Shown here piece by piece: positions 8,099 to 17,067 of a DNA stretch of 64,000 bases. How positions within the stretch are numbered: position 1 is the first letter of the stretch; every line of letters begins with the position of its first letter. The notes under the pieces were generated by a model, which saw only the letters and a list, made by a program, of their open reading frames with translations, did no database searches and had not been told where the DNA came from. A program made the translations under genes and the position numbers. The stretch is taken from positions 4,167,800-4,231,799 of the forward strand of contig NZ_CP037920.1 in the NCBI RefSeq assembly GCF_007748195.1. The letters run 5' to 3'. The DNA comes from Gimesia aquarii (GTDB lineage: Bacteria > Planctomycetota > Planctomycetia > Planctomycetales > Planctomycetaceae).

Positions 8099-10309
8099 TC
8101 ACTTTGCTTCAGCAACTTGTTTCTGTTTCCATTCGTTATACAGAATACTACTGCGAAAACGGCTAAAACCAGGACCAGCTCCTACACTCGCTGGTTTCGC
8201 CCCCAGATCATATTGTCGTGCTGCGACTTTCGAATCCTCTGAAAGTTCCCAGTCTTCGGGTCGATACCGATGGTTAAAGGAATTATTGGAGCGACGTAAT
8301 ACAAACGAAATCGTCTCTTCTAACGAAGTTTTTTCTTTATTTCCCCAAAAACGATCCCAACTTTTCGCATTAGTAATACTTGTGTCCGCCTTACCATTCA
8401 TTCCGAGCCATTTATCGACATCATAGACATTTCCGTCACCTTCAAATGACCGACTTTCTTTCGATGATTTCTGTGATAAAAGTGAGAGTCCCAAGTTTTC
8501 AACCTTATATGCAGTATGGTCACTCATGATATGAATATCTTTGACAAACCGCTCGAAATTGAAAGCTTCTAAACCCTGAATTGTACAATGCGAAAGGTTA
8601 AGATTAATACTGCCTCCGACAGTCTTTCCAGAACTTTTGAGCACAGAGAAAATTTTCCTTGAAAAAAGGACTGAATCATCAACTGTTAATGTCTGTTTTC
8701 CGGTGCCTTCTATTTCAAACGCAGCGCGTCCCCCTACAAAAAAACAATTCGTAAACGAAGAATCGGTGGGGGATAAGATCTGAATTGCAGCCATCCCTTT
8801 GTTATTCTGTTCGGAGATGGAACAATTCAACATTCTCAGATTTCCACCATTTACAACCACGGCTGCCCAGGGAATTTCTTTCCCAACTTCTGGTGGATCA
8901 AACTGAAATGAGATACCTTCGATTGCGAGTGTTCCCTTTGAAACACGAATAATATGTCTCACATTTGGATCACGTTCGGGACGGGCTCGCAATCCTAATT
9001 TATTGCGTCCTCTGGAATAGACAAAAACAGGGTCATAACCAAAACCAGCTTCGATTGTCAAATCCTTATCAATTTCGACATGAGGGATGCGAAATGGACC
9101 ATCGCCATTAACGCGGATTAGATCTCCTGATTTTGAATCTTTAACAGCTTCTGAAAGTGAAGCATATTCAGGCTTCTTATCCTGAGTGAAGATTTGAAAT
9201 TTCTTTTCAGGCTCCCCATTCAACATACGAGATATATCACTTCCCAGGTTCGCTTTCCGCAAGAAAAGAATGGCAAAAGAAGTGTCGGCAAGTTTGCCAC
9301 GTGAATTTTCCCAACTCCCATCCTCTTTCTGTGTTTTGATGAGTACATTCGCGCCTTTTGAAAACCAATCCGTGTTTCCCAATTTTTCCAAACCTAACAA
9401 TACGCCCACACGCTCCGTCGACCAGAGAAAATAGCGGGCTGAAGAAGTACTGATTCCTGCGGCATACTTACCGGCCATTTCCAGTCCTTTGGCAAAAATC
9501 GGATCGGAGATCAACGTTTCTCCTTCCTTTTGAGTTTCTGCTCTGGACTCTCCTTCTTCCTCTTCCTGTTTTTGCATAGATTTAATTTTGGAAGCGCGAG
9601 CTACTGTCAGACAAAATAACCCTGCGAGCGTCATTGAATTCCTGGAAGGTTCTGCCTTTTCTTCAGTGGGAAGACGATAGGACCACCCACCATCTTCGTT
9701 TTGAGTTTCAACAAAACGTCTGGCAACCCCGATCATCGATTCTTCGATATCAATATTGGATCGGGAGGCAGTCCATAAACCTAACACAGCAAACTGAGTA
9801 CAACTATTATCTCCCGGTGACGTCCCCAGTTTGGGACGTGCTCTCGGATTATTAAGAGTACTTGATGCGACTATCGGACAAGAATAGCTCCAACCTCCCG
9901 TCGTTGTCTGACCGGCAATCAGACGCGCTGCATACCTTCGAATCATCGTCTTGTCTTCCCGGTCGCCGATACGGGAAAGTAATAATGTTGCCAGTGCGAG
10001 ATCGTATGTCGATTTTAGTTTTTCTGACTCTTTAAGAATAAATAGTCTGCCTTTTTGGATAAGTGGATCATTGACTGGTACCCCGTTCTCCAGCAAAGCA
10101 AGCGTACAAAGCGCAGTAATTCCGACCGGATGTCCTTCATATTCCCAGCTTCCATCATCTTGCTGCTGTGACTTTAGGAACTCCACACCTTTTAAGCGAG
10201 ACTCAGTCACTTCTTGGGCTGTTTGTGCCTGCACTCCAGAAGTCAGCACGACCAGTGAGATGACAATCATCAAAAGAGATACGATGTTTTTTAAAGCGCG
10301 TCGTAACAT
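8099..10309 (-). CDS. Secreted protein: prenyltransferase/squalene-oxidase repeats plus beta-helix
   Basis: 736 residues beginning with a signal peptide (basic MLRRALKN, hydrophobic core, likely cleavage after VQA near residue 28). Residues 30-360 contain several alpha/alpha-barrel repeats of the terpenoid-cyclase/prenyltransferase type: DDGSWEYEGH, TTGGWSYSC, EDGGWSYRL and EDGSWENS. After about residue 380 the protein changes character to short strands with periodic turns (SLSEAVKDSKSGDLIRV, then LRMLNCSISE and SFTNCFFVGG), typical of a right-handed parallel beta-helix. Repeats of the first kind occur in many planctomycete exported proteins that are probably not cyclases. A DxDD catalytic motif was not seen. 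It is probably periplasmic or surface-exposed; the function is unknown. It is preceded by an AT-rich leader and followed by a terminator. Confidence 0.8.
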   Translation of the reverse strand: MLRRALKNIVSLLMIVISLVVLTSGVQAQTAQEVTESRLKGVEFLKSQQQDDGSWEYEGHPVGITALCTLALLENGVPVNDPLIQKGRLFILKESEKLKSTYDLALATLLLSRIGDREDKTMIRRYAARLIAGQTTTGGWSYSCPIVASSTLNNPRARPKLGTSPGDNSCTQFAVLGLWTASRSNIDIEESMIGVARRFVETQNEDGGWSYRLPTEEKAEPSRNSMTLAGLFCLTVARASKIKSMQKQEEEEGESRAETQKEGETLISDPIFAKGLEMAGKYAAGISTSSARYFLWSTERVGVLLGLEKLGNTDWFSKGANVLIKTQKEDGSWENSRGKLADTSFAILFLRKANLGSDISRMLNGEPEKKFQIFTQDKKPEYASLSEAVKDSKSGDLIRVNGDGPFRIPHVEIDKDLTIEAGFGYDPVFVYSRGRNKLGLRARPERDPNVRHIIRVSKGTLAIEGISFQFDPPEVGKEIPWAAVVVNGGNLRMLNCSISEQNNKGMAAIQILSPTDSSFTNCFFVGGRAAFEIEGTGKQTLTVDDSVLFSRKIFSVLKSSGKTVGGSINLNLSHCTIQGLEAFNFERFVKDIHIMSDHTAYKVENLGLSLLSQKSSKESRSFEGDGNVYDVDKWLGMNGKADTSITNAKSWDRFWGNKEKTSLEETISFVLRRSNNSFNHRYRPEDWELSEDSKVAARQYDLGAKPASVGAGPGFSRFRSSILYNEWKQKQVAEAK

Positions 10310-10461
10310 TAAAATCTACTCCAGGCGAAAACGAACAGACCTTTTGATCTCGAATTCTTAAATACTAATTTACCTATTGTAAATATGAGGTTTAGTAAAG
10401 AAAACGCAAAAAACTGTTAATTTAGATAAAAGTACTACCTAATAGTTGTGGTCGGGCTAAT

Positions 10462-11886
10462 TTATTTGGCTGCTTTGCGGGCTTGCTTTGTCAACTCAAC
10501 AATTTTGGAGACCACACGTTTTTCCACGGAACCAGTAAAGGGACCAGGATACGAGGTATAAGTCATAGCCCCACCTCCTTCATAGCCTCCCTCTTTCAAA
10601 ACGCGAAGGCTTGGTAGATACCCAAATACATTATTGGAATAGCCGGCAACCCAAATGATTGGTTCGACATTCTCGACAGCCACCAAATCTGTCTTCAGAT
10701 CTTTTTGCAGACGAAGTGAGTAATCTACGACTGTTTCACCACAAATCGCGACCAATGTTAAATCTGATCCAAATTGTATGACCTGTAAGGGAAATGCATA
10801 GCGTGTTTGAATCCCTCCACGCTCTTCTAGCTGGGCTAATAGACGATCTGCGTGACTCTTTTCATATTTATTTCCCCGTTCCTTCTGTTTCAGCAGTTCT
10901 TCACGAGTGGGAGGAGTCGCAAATTCCAGTACCACATCATCCATAGCCACTCCCAACGGGCCATGAATCGTTCGTGGTTGACGCACAGACAAAGCCACCT
11001 CAACTGCATTTGCAAGCGCTCGTCCATGTTGTTTGGCCAAATCTAAAGTTCGACGCGGGTAGGGATTTTGATCGCCACCACAACCCATCATAAATAAAGC
11101 CACCATCCCCGGATGATCAGCTTCGAGATACTCCTGAGCGAAGCCTGCATAATCACCACAAAACTGATAAAAACTGAGTGTCGTATTATGACACGCATAT
11201 CCAAAAAGCGCTGCCATAATTGAACCATCAGTCCGTCTGACACTCAATACTGGTACTCGTTGATCGACGGGCCCTTGAGGATGGGGGCTATTTCTCACTC
11301 CTTTAGAAGTTGGCAAACGTCGATTCATAGCGAATCCTGCTCGACCATACGAATAATTCAAAGTGACTGGTTCAAGATTTGGTAACGTTTTACCTATGGT
11401 TGCGATGATTTTCTTGACTAAAGCTTGAGTATATTCTCGTGCTTCAGCCCCACGATCCCCTCCCAAACCTCGACGTGTTGCTTTTCCTTCACGCAATTCG
11501 GGACCGCAGTGTGTATGAGAAGCATTCATCAATAAAGCTGCCGCAGGGACTTTGAATTCGGACTCTAACCGAGCTGCGATAGGATCCCTTAACGCGGGTG
11601 TAATTCCAATCAGATCCGTAGTAACAATTACCATTTTTTGCCCGTTCATATCTTCAATAATCAGGACTTTAGCAAAAAGGTCATGAACTTTGCCTTCAGA
11701 GGGTTTATTACGGGCGGCATACCCTGACATCCACATCGATTTTTCGGGTGTAATCACAACAGATGTCGCGGCTGCCCGCCACTCGGTTTTCTGTGTTGAC
11801 TCAGCAGACTGTAACAGGTCCTGAGTACCAAAGAAACAACCAGTGATCAGGACAACAACAGTCAATCGTCTCCAAAACCTTTTCAT
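10462..11886 (-). CDS. Neutral/alkaline ceramidase-like exported protein
   Basis: 474 residues from the ATG at 11886. I prefer this start to the in-frame one at 11910 because a GGGGGG purine run sits 6 bases ahead and the protein then opens with MKRFWRRL, a basic start to a signal peptide. The body follows the ceramidase-like pattern planctomycetes often carry: VVITPEKSMWMSGYAAR, DLFAKVLIIED, then the metal-site motif NASHTHCGP, and later GYACHNTTLS and MMGCGGDQNP. Neutral ceramidases hydrolyse ceramide using a zinc held by such histidines. In bacteria without sphingolipids the true substrate is usually unknown. The gene starts 35 bases after the MoeB-like gene stop and could be the tail of that operon, although the function seems unrelated. 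Confidence 0.82.
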   Translation of the reverse strand: MKRFWRRLTVVVLITGCFFGTQDLLQSAESTQKTEWRAAATSVVITPEKSMWMSGYAARNKPSEGKVHDLFAKVLIIEDMNGQKMVIVTTDLIGITPALRDPIAARLESEFKVPAAALLMNASHTHCGPELREGKATRRGLGGDRGAEAREYTQALVKKIIATIGKTLPNLEPVTLNYSYGRAGFAMNRRLPTSKGVRNSPHPQGPVDQRVPVLSVRRTDGSIMAALFGYACHNTTLSFYQFCGDYAGFAQEYLEADHPGMVALFMMGCGGDQNPYPRRTLDLAKQHGRALANAVEVALSVRQPRTIHGPLGVAMDDVVLEFATPPTREELLKQKERGNKYEKSHADRLLAQLEERGGIQTRYAFPLQVIQFGSDLTLVAICGETVVDYSLRLQKDLKTDLVAVENVEPIIWVAGYSNNVFGYLPSLRVLKEGGYEGGGAMTYTSYPGPFTGSVEKRVVSKIVELTKQARKAAK

Positions 11887-11921
11887 AAGATCCCCCCCAG
11901 GGTCGTTCACTTAAGCGAATT

Positions 11922-12680
11922 TTATACATCTATTTTTTTACAAACAGAACATTCGGATCGACGCAAAATACGATTACGACGGAATGTCATATCACGTAAA
12001 TCAAACATTAATAACTGGTTTGTCAGGGGTTGCCCCAAACCAGAAAGCAGCTTAATGGCCTCCATCGCAGCCATACAACCCACTGTTCCTGAAACAGCAC
12101 CAAAGACTGGAAACTCTCGTTTCCAAGCCGGTGGATCATCTGGATACAAACATGCTAAACATCCTGTTTGGCCAGGCACAAATGTTGTCAGTTGTGCTTC
12201 CAAGTCATACATGGCACATTCTATCAATGGCTTATTTTGTATCACTGATTGCTGATTCATCGCATAGCGTTCAGGGAACAGGGGGGCACAATCTACGATC
12301 AAGTCTACTTGATCAACGATTTCCTCTGCATTCTTTTCAGAAATATTCTCCGGAATCGCTTCGACTTCTAAACGAGGATTCAGTTCTTTCAGCCGTCGTT
12401 CCGCCGATTCGACGCGTGGTTTCCCTAACCAGTCATGCGTCATTAACAATTGGCGATTTAAATCGCTCGGCTTTACATTTCCCGCATGAGCAATAACTAA
12501 TTTACCCACTCCTGCTGCTGCTAACTCATATGCGACCACACTTCCCAAGCCTCCACAACGTGAGACGAGAACTGATGAGTTCTTTAATTTTTCCTGACCA
12601 AGTTCACCAAATCCCGGTACCCAGATTTGCCATTCGTATACTGCTCGCTCTTCATCTGTCAGGGGAGAGAAACCAGACAT
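11922..12680 (-). CDS. MoeB/ThiF/HesA-family E1-like adenylyltransferase
   Basis: 252 residues, the normal length for stand-alone MoeB or ThiF. The ATP-binding glycine motif is SRCGGLGS (about residues 40-47), followed by the family arginine in DLNRQLL. Two CxxC pairs that bind structural zinc are visible: CLAC near the middle and CSVC at the C-terminus. Such enzymes adenylate the C-terminal Gly-Gly of a small sulfur-carrier protein before thiolation. A carrier of exactly that kind (ending SGG) is encoded immediately upstream at 12731-13009, so MoeB activating MoaD for molybdopterin synthesis is the best reading. ThiF/ThiS roles in thiamine synthesis are the alternative. The molybdate-type transporter genes next door favour the molybdenum reading. 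Confidence 0.87.
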   Translation of the reverse strand: MSGFSPLTDEERAVYEWQIWVPGFGELGQEKLKNSSVLVSRCGGLGSVVAYELAAAGVGKLVIAHAGNVKPSDLNRQLLMTHDWLGKPRVESAERRLKELNPRLEVEAIPENISEKNAEEIVDQVDLIVDCAPLFPERYAMNQQSVIQNKPLIECAMYDLEAQLTTFVPGQTGCLACLYPDDPPAWKREFPVFGAVSGTVGCMAAMEAIKLLSGLGQPLTNQLLMFDLRDMTFRRNRILRRSECSVCKKIDV

Positions 12681-12730
12681 TGCATCTCCAATCGCGCCTT
12701 ATGAATTAAGTGATGAAAACAGGTTTATGA

Positions 12731-13009
12731 TTAACCGCCTGAAATTGGTGAAAGGATTGTTACGACCTGATCAGGTTGTAAAGTCAATGATTCACTCCAT
12801 AATACCTGCTGGTCGGCAACAAATAACAGAATCGATGGATGGAGTTCTCCGGAATCAGGGAACAACATTGATTTCAGATTTGATTCATGTTTTTCTGAAA
12901 CTTGTTTGACAAGCTCCTGCAAAGTACATCCATCCTTTACTTGAAAGTCTTCGCGACTCTGTCCAACAGCTTTTTTAACTTGTGCCGTGTATTCCACAAC
13001 AATGTTCAT
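12731..13009 (-). CDS. MoaD/ThiS-like sulfur-carrier protein
   Basis: 92 residues with a beta-grasp layout: an opening strand (MNIVVEYTAQV), a CTLQELVKQVSEKH helix, and a C-terminus ending VVTILSPISGG. The terminal Gly-Gly is the feature that is adenylated and thiocarboxylated in MoaD and ThiS. With a MoeB/ThiF-like activator 50 bases downstream and a molybdate-type transporter immediately upstream (12 bases), it most likely donates sulfur in molybdopterin assembly, though moaE, moaA and moaC are not in the window. The normal MoaD length is about 80 residues, so this is complete. Confidence 0.82.
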   Translation of the reverse strand: MNIVVEYTAQVKKAVGQSREDFQVKDGCTLQELVKQVSEKHESNLKSMLFPDSGELHPSILLFVADQQVLWSESLTLQPDQVVTILSPISGG

Positions 13010-13021
13010 CTTAATCAGCTT

Positions 13022-13744
13022 TCAATTCGGCAAATTCTCTGGGGCAGGATTCGATTGCTGATGCTGTTTAGTAGTGAGTTCCGATAACTCACCTATGTTT
13101 TGAGACGAAAGGTGTTGAATCACACCATCAGCAAGTTGTAACTTAAGATCTCCTAATCGATCAGACTCAGATAAATTGTGAGTAATATGCAGTGTTGTCA
13201 CACGCGTCATATGTTGAACATCATTGAGTAGCTTACACATTTCCGCACGTGTTGATTCATCTAATGCGCTTAATGGCTCATCGAGACACAATATCGCAGG
13301 CTTAGGAGCAAGTGCGCGTCCGAGTGAAACGCGTTGTGTTTCTCCTCCACTTAAACCCACTGGGGTACGATTCAACAATTGAGTAATACCTAATAGACTT
13401 GCCAGTTCTTCGACACGATCATCAATCTTTTGTTTGCTCCATTTTCGTAATTCTAATGCAAACGCCAGATTATCTCTCACTGTCATCGTATGAAACAAAA
13501 CACCATCCTGGGGGACATAACCAATTTCACGTTCAGCCGGTTTTGCGTGAGTGACAAGTTTTCCATTGAGATGGATCGTTCCGGAAATCACTTTTTTTAA
13601 ACCGCAGATGGTTTCCAAAATTGTAGTTTTTCCACAACCCGTCTTACCCATTAAAACGGCATATTTTCCATGTGGAACCTCAAAGCTAATATCTTTCAGA
13701 TTGAAATCGCCAACTTGTACACAGAGTTTGTCTACGCGAATCAT
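13022..13744 (-). CDS. ABC transporter ATP-binding protein, molybdate/tungstate type (ModC/WtpC-like)
   Basis: 240 residues from the ATG at 13744. The longer reading begins with a TTG at 13765 and adds seven residues without a good ribosome-binding site. Walker A is GKTGCGKTT, the signature is LSGGETQRVSLGRAL, and Walker B with the catalytic glutamate is AILCLDEP. A later HITHNLSE carries the switch histidine. It lacks the C-terminal TOBE domain of E. coli ModC, which is about 350 residues, so it is a short version as in tungstate/molybdate systems of the Wtp/Tup kind. It energises the permease encoded 65 bases upstream. Substrate choice between molybdate, tungstate and another oxyanion cannot be made from sequence. 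Confidence 0.87.
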   Translation of the reverse strand: MIRVDKLCVQVGDFNLKDISFEVPHGKYAVLMGKTGCGKTTILETICGLKKVISGTIHLNGKLVTHAKPAEREIGYVPQDGVLFHTMTVRDNLAFALELRKWSKQKIDDRVEELASLLGITQLLNRTPVGLSGGETQRVSLGRALAPKPAILCLDEPLSALDESTRAEMCKLLNDVQHMTRVTTLHITHNLSESDRLGDLKLQLADGVIQHLSSQNIGELSELTTKQHQQSNPAPENLPN

Positions 13745-13809
13745 AACTCTTCTAATCAGATACAAAGTATCCCGACCACCGGCCTCTCATCACTTTATAT
13801 TTTCAAATG

Positions 13810-14754
13810 CTAAATGCCCGCACCACGAGTCAAACCAAACATTCTGGCAATAACTAACACGATTAAAGCAGAAACAACCATAATGAGCGAAGCAGCAACG
13901 GCTCCTTCAATATTACCAACAGTGAGTTCTAAAAATACGGTCGTCGGCAGAACTTCTGTTTTCATACGTGTGGCACCCGAAAAAATCAGAATCGGTCCGA
14001 ACTCTCCCAGAGAACGAGCCCAGGCAAGCGTCGCAGCCGCCAACAACCCTCGATATGCCTGGGGAAAGACAACACGCCAAAACGCTTGCCCACGATTACA
14101 ACCAAGTGTCAGTGCCACCTGTTCATAACGCGGTCCTATTTGATCAAATGTTACTCTCATTGTTCTGACCGCAAAAGCACAGGCGACCATAAATTGAGCC
14201 AAAATCACACTGGGTATTTCGTAAGTGACTCCAATGGGTGTCCCAAAAATCAGTTTTGTCATTTTACGAATCGCGTCATCGAGAGAGTCGCCCGGGGTGA
14301 GATAGATTTCTTTGCCAAATCTAGCTTCTGAAATCGATTTCATCAAATCATTCACCCATTCAAATCGAGGAACCTCAACTTGAAACAAAATCAATAAACA
14401 CAAACCGATCACGAGAGGAGGTAACACGATGGGAATATCCAAAACGGCGTCAATAAATGTTTTGCCCCAAAAATTGTGACGCGACATTAAATATCCAATT
14501 GGAACAGAAACCCAGAGAGAAAGAATAGTTGTGATGGAACATGAGACCAGACTAAGCCAAATCGCATACCGAATTTCTGGCTCAGCAAATGCGCCCCAGA
14601 TATGATCAGGAGTGGTGTAGGTCGTCTCAGCCAACAACATTGACACAATCAACAAGATATAAATCCCGCTGATTGCAATAAAAATGAAATAGAAGGGAAT
14701 ATCAGAGCGCAACTTGAACGTCTTTGAATGATCGTCAGATAACTTCTTAGTCAT
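13810..14754 (-). CDS. ABC transporter permease, molybdate/tungstate type (ModB/WtpB-like)
   Basis: 314 residues from the ATG at 14754, which overlaps the TGA of the upstream binding-protein gene as ATGA. The frame opens further upstream, but the overlap start is the natural choice. Around six membrane segments can be picked out: a first one near residues 22-45 (YFIFIAISGIYILLIVSML), then segments around LSLVSCSITTILSLWV and IPIVLPPLVIGLCLLILF. The cytoplasmic EAA-type loop that docks the ATPase reads VALTLGCNRGQAFWRVVFPQA. This is the standard architecture of ModB-like permeases, here longer because of a periplasmic insertion around residues 120-165. Inner membrane. Confidence 0.86.
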   Translation of the reverse strand: MTKKLSDDHSKTFKLRSDIPFYFIFIAISGIYILLIVSMLLAETTYTTPDHIWGAFAEPEIRYAIWLSLVSCSITTILSLWVSVPIGYLMSRHNFWGKTFIDAVLDIPIVLPPLVIGLCLLILFQVEVPRFEWVNDLMKSISEARFGKEIYLTPGDSLDDAIRKMTKLIFGTPIGVTYEIPSVILAQFMVACAFAVRTMRVTFDQIGPRYEQVALTLGCNRGQAFWRVVFPQAYRGLLAAATLAWARSLGEFGPILIFSGATRMKTEVLPTTVFLELTVGNIEGAVAASLIMVVSALIVLVIARMFGLTRGAGI

Positions 14755-16334
14755 AGCGACTCCGGAGTAATACGCCAACGAAACCCTTTAGATTCAAACA
14801 TGGCGCGAGAAGATTCCGAAGTTAATTGATCGACTAAACGCTGCATCAAGTTGGGATATTTTGTGGAGTTCAAGATTGCAATCGGCTGCTCTGCCATTGG
14901 TCGTCCCTCTTTGATTTCGACGACATCCAGCTTATCAGAGACCTTGGAAATGTTAGCACGGTAAACAATAGCTGCATCTAAAGAACCGGTTCTCAACTGA
15001 TTGACCAGTAGATCAGCTGTTGGCGTGTTTGTTTTCACATTAGGTTGAATCGCATCATAAAGACTTTTGTCTTTGAGTCGGAGTGGCCCTAATAATTTTT
15101 TCGTCAATGCTCCGAGTGCACTTTGCTCATGATGAGCGATGCCCACTTTGAGATTTTCACTGGCCAAATCGTAGACAGACTTAATTTTTTTAGGATTTCC
15201 TTTTTCGACGATCAGAATCATATCTGTTTCTGAAACGGTCAATGGCAGGGAAAACTGAGGTTGAACCTGTACCATGTAAGATGTATCACAGGCAAAATAA
15301 GCATCGGGGCGCTGACCACTGTTAATTTGCCCTACTAAGATTCCACAACCATTATAAACTACATTGATTGAGACACCTTCACGCTTTTCAAATTCCTTTA
15401 AGGTATCCTGTATTGCCAATCGGTTGACACCTCCGCTAAATAAAAGAATTTCAGGGTGTGGCTCCCAAGCATCGCCTTTTACAGTCTGATATCCCATATC
15501 GGAGAATTGTTTCTGCCCTTTTTCCTTTGCCTGTAGATATCGAGCGAACATTAATGCCTGCTGAGGTTTTTTAGAGGAAGTTAAAACACCAACAGTTACG
15601 TTTTTTACTGCCTGAGAAAGCTCAGGAACTTCAACGATCTCCGCTTGATCACCATGTTGATTCACTGTTGCATCCCAGACAATTCCGGCATCGACAGTTC
15701 CTATCAGGATATCGTTCGCCACTTCAGACACGGTTGGCTTAAAAACTCGTGCAGACTTTGAAATGCCATCCCACTTGTTGGATTTTTCTAATATCTTTTT
15801 TGTCAGTTTTCCAACCGATGCTGCATCGGGATTTGCCAAGGCGAAAGTCACTCCTTCTTTTGTCAGATCATCGAGTGACTTGATGTTTTGGGGGTTGCCT
15901 TTTTTGACCATAATTACCGGATGTAACTTCGCAACAGGAATCGCTTCTTTGACAAGATCTTTTTCACGGGCAATATCGATATAACTGGTATCTGCCGCTA
16001 GATACAAGTCTCCCGTTTTTGCAACTCGCAAGTTACTCAACAATGTACCAGAACCACCATATTGCAATTTAACAGGCACACCATATTCTTCTTCCGCAAA
16101 TTGTGCTGCAGTAGCTGCCACCGGAGGTTTGATTCCTGCAGCACAGTACATAAGCAGTGACTCATCATCAGTATTTTCTGATGACTGTTCTGGAGAAGCA
16201 TAAAAGAGTAGCCCCAGCATGAATATCAAAAGAATAAAAGACCCGCCCACAAGCACCAACCCATTATTGAGTTTTCCGCCTGGAAATGTGTATCGATCTA
16301 TAGAATTCGAGTTCTGACTGCGTAATTGCTTCAT
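14751..16334 (-). CDS. Membrane-anchored protein with two tandem ModA-like substrate-binding domains
   Basis: 527 residues from the ATG at 16334, which has GGAAG about 6 bases ahead. A single membrane segment lies at roughly 22-45, with no lipobox, so the protein is tethered and the rest is periplasmic. Two homologous binding domains follow. Domain 1 begins MYCAAGIKPPV and contains YGGSGTLLSNL, GDLYLAADTSYID and VMVKKGNPQNIKSLDDL. Domain 2 begins LLFSGGVNRLA and contains YNGCGILVGQI, DAYFACDTSYM and LIVEKGNPKKIKSVYDL. The normal ModA has one such domain of about 230 residues. The ligand-contact segments differ between copies (GSGT versus CGIL), so the two heads may differ in ligand or affinity. 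It is translationally coupled to the permease gene by a 4-base overlap. Confidence 0.87.
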   Translation of the reverse strand: MKQLRSQNSNSIDRYTFPGGKLNNGLVLVGGSFILLIFMLGLLFYASPEQSSENTDDESLLMYCAAGIKPPVAATAAQFAEEEYGVPVKLQYGGSGTLLSNLRVAKTGDLYLAADTSYIDIAREKDLVKEAIPVAKLHPVIMVKKGNPQNIKSLDDLTKEGVTFALANPDAASVGKLTKKILEKSNKWDGISKSARVFKPTVSEVANDILIGTVDAGIVWDATVNQHGDQAEIVEVPELSQAVKNVTVGVLTSSKKPQQALMFARYLQAKEKGQKQFSDMGYQTVKGDAWEPHPEILLFSGGVNRLAIQDTLKEFEKREGVSINVVYNGCGILVGQINSGQRPDAYFACDTSYMVQVQPQFSLPLTVSETDMILIVEKGNPKKIKSVYDLASENLKVGIAHHEQSALGALTKKLLGPLRLKDKSLYDAIQPNVKTNTPTADLLVNQLRTGSLDAAIVYRANISKVSDKLDVVEIKEGRPMAEQPIAILNSTKYPNLMQRLVDQLTSESSRAMFESKGFRWRITPESL

Positions 16335-16367
16335 TACGTCTTCCAACAAATATAAACTGGTTTTCTC

Positions 16368-17057
16368 TTAAGAAGTCATCAATGTTTCGGTTTCTTCACT
16401 GGGAATCAGTCGGCCTTCTTTGATCCCCAGTACTTTTTGAGCAGACTTTACAGCCTGATCATCATGTGTGACCATCAACACACATCCGCCATCTTTTGTA
16501 AACTGATTTAAGGCATCGAGTACAATTTCGGAATTTTCCGAGTCCAGGTTTCCTGTGGGCTCATCAGCCAGCAAGACTTTAGGTTGATGGAACAAGGCTC
16601 TTGCCAACGCAACACGTTGTTTTTCCCCCGTACTCAATTCAGCAGGTGTATGGTGTAAACGATGTTCCAGACCAAAATGTGAGATCAATTCAGTAGCATG
16701 TTCTTTTGCCTGCGGGAAGCGGGTCGCTAATGCAGGAGTCAGAACGTTATCGAGCACATTAAAATAGGGAACCAGGTGAAACTGCTGAAAAACAAACCCG
16801 ATATGAGTTGAGCGAAACCGGGCTCTTTCATCATTGGATAATTCATAGGGATTGGTGCCTTCGATTAATACACGACCTGAATCAGGACTCAATAATCCTC
16901 CCACCATTAAAAGCAAAGTTGACTTTCCACAACCACTGGGCCCTTTTATCGCAAGAAACTCACCGGCATCAACTGTCAGACTGATCCCATCAACGGCTCG
17001 TACTTGTTCCGCACTGGATTTGAATGACTTTGATAACTCTATTAATTCTAATAGCAT
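16368..17057 (-). CDS. LolD/MacB-type ABC transporter ATP-binding protein
   Basis: 229 residues from the ATG at 17057, 10 bases past the permease stop. The open frame extends 33 residues further back, but only by running through the permease gene. Walker A is GPSGCGKSTLL, the Q-loop region is GFVFQQFHLVPYFNVLDNV, the signature is LSTGEKQRVALARAL and Walker B is VLLADEPTGNLDS, all typical of the LolD/MacB/FtsE branch that works with FtsX-like permeases. These complexes use ATP to move the periplasmic parts of the permease, for example to extract lipoproteins or expel substrates. With the FtsX-like permease upstream it forms a second ABC system inside the same operon as the molybdate-type importer. 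Confidence 0.88.
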   Translation of the reverse strand: MLLELIELSKSFKSSAEQVRAVDGISLTVDAGEFLAIKGPSGCGKSTLLLMVGGLLSPDSGRVLIEGTNPYELSNDERARFRSTHIGFVFQQFHLVPYFNVLDNVLTPALATRFPQAKEHATELISHFGLEHRLHHTPAELSTGEKQRVALARALFHQPKVLLADEPTGNLDSENSEIVLDALNQFTKDGGCVLMVTHDDQAVKSAQKVLGIKEGRLIPSEETETLMTS

Positions 17058-17067
17058 ACTGCTTCGA

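Noticed and set aside
10462-11886. Ceramidase-like gene as part of the transport operon
   Set aside because: It follows the MoeB-like gene closely, but its product is an exported hydrolase with no link to oxyanion uptake or sulfur transfer. I left it out of the proposed functional unit, although co-transcription is possible.
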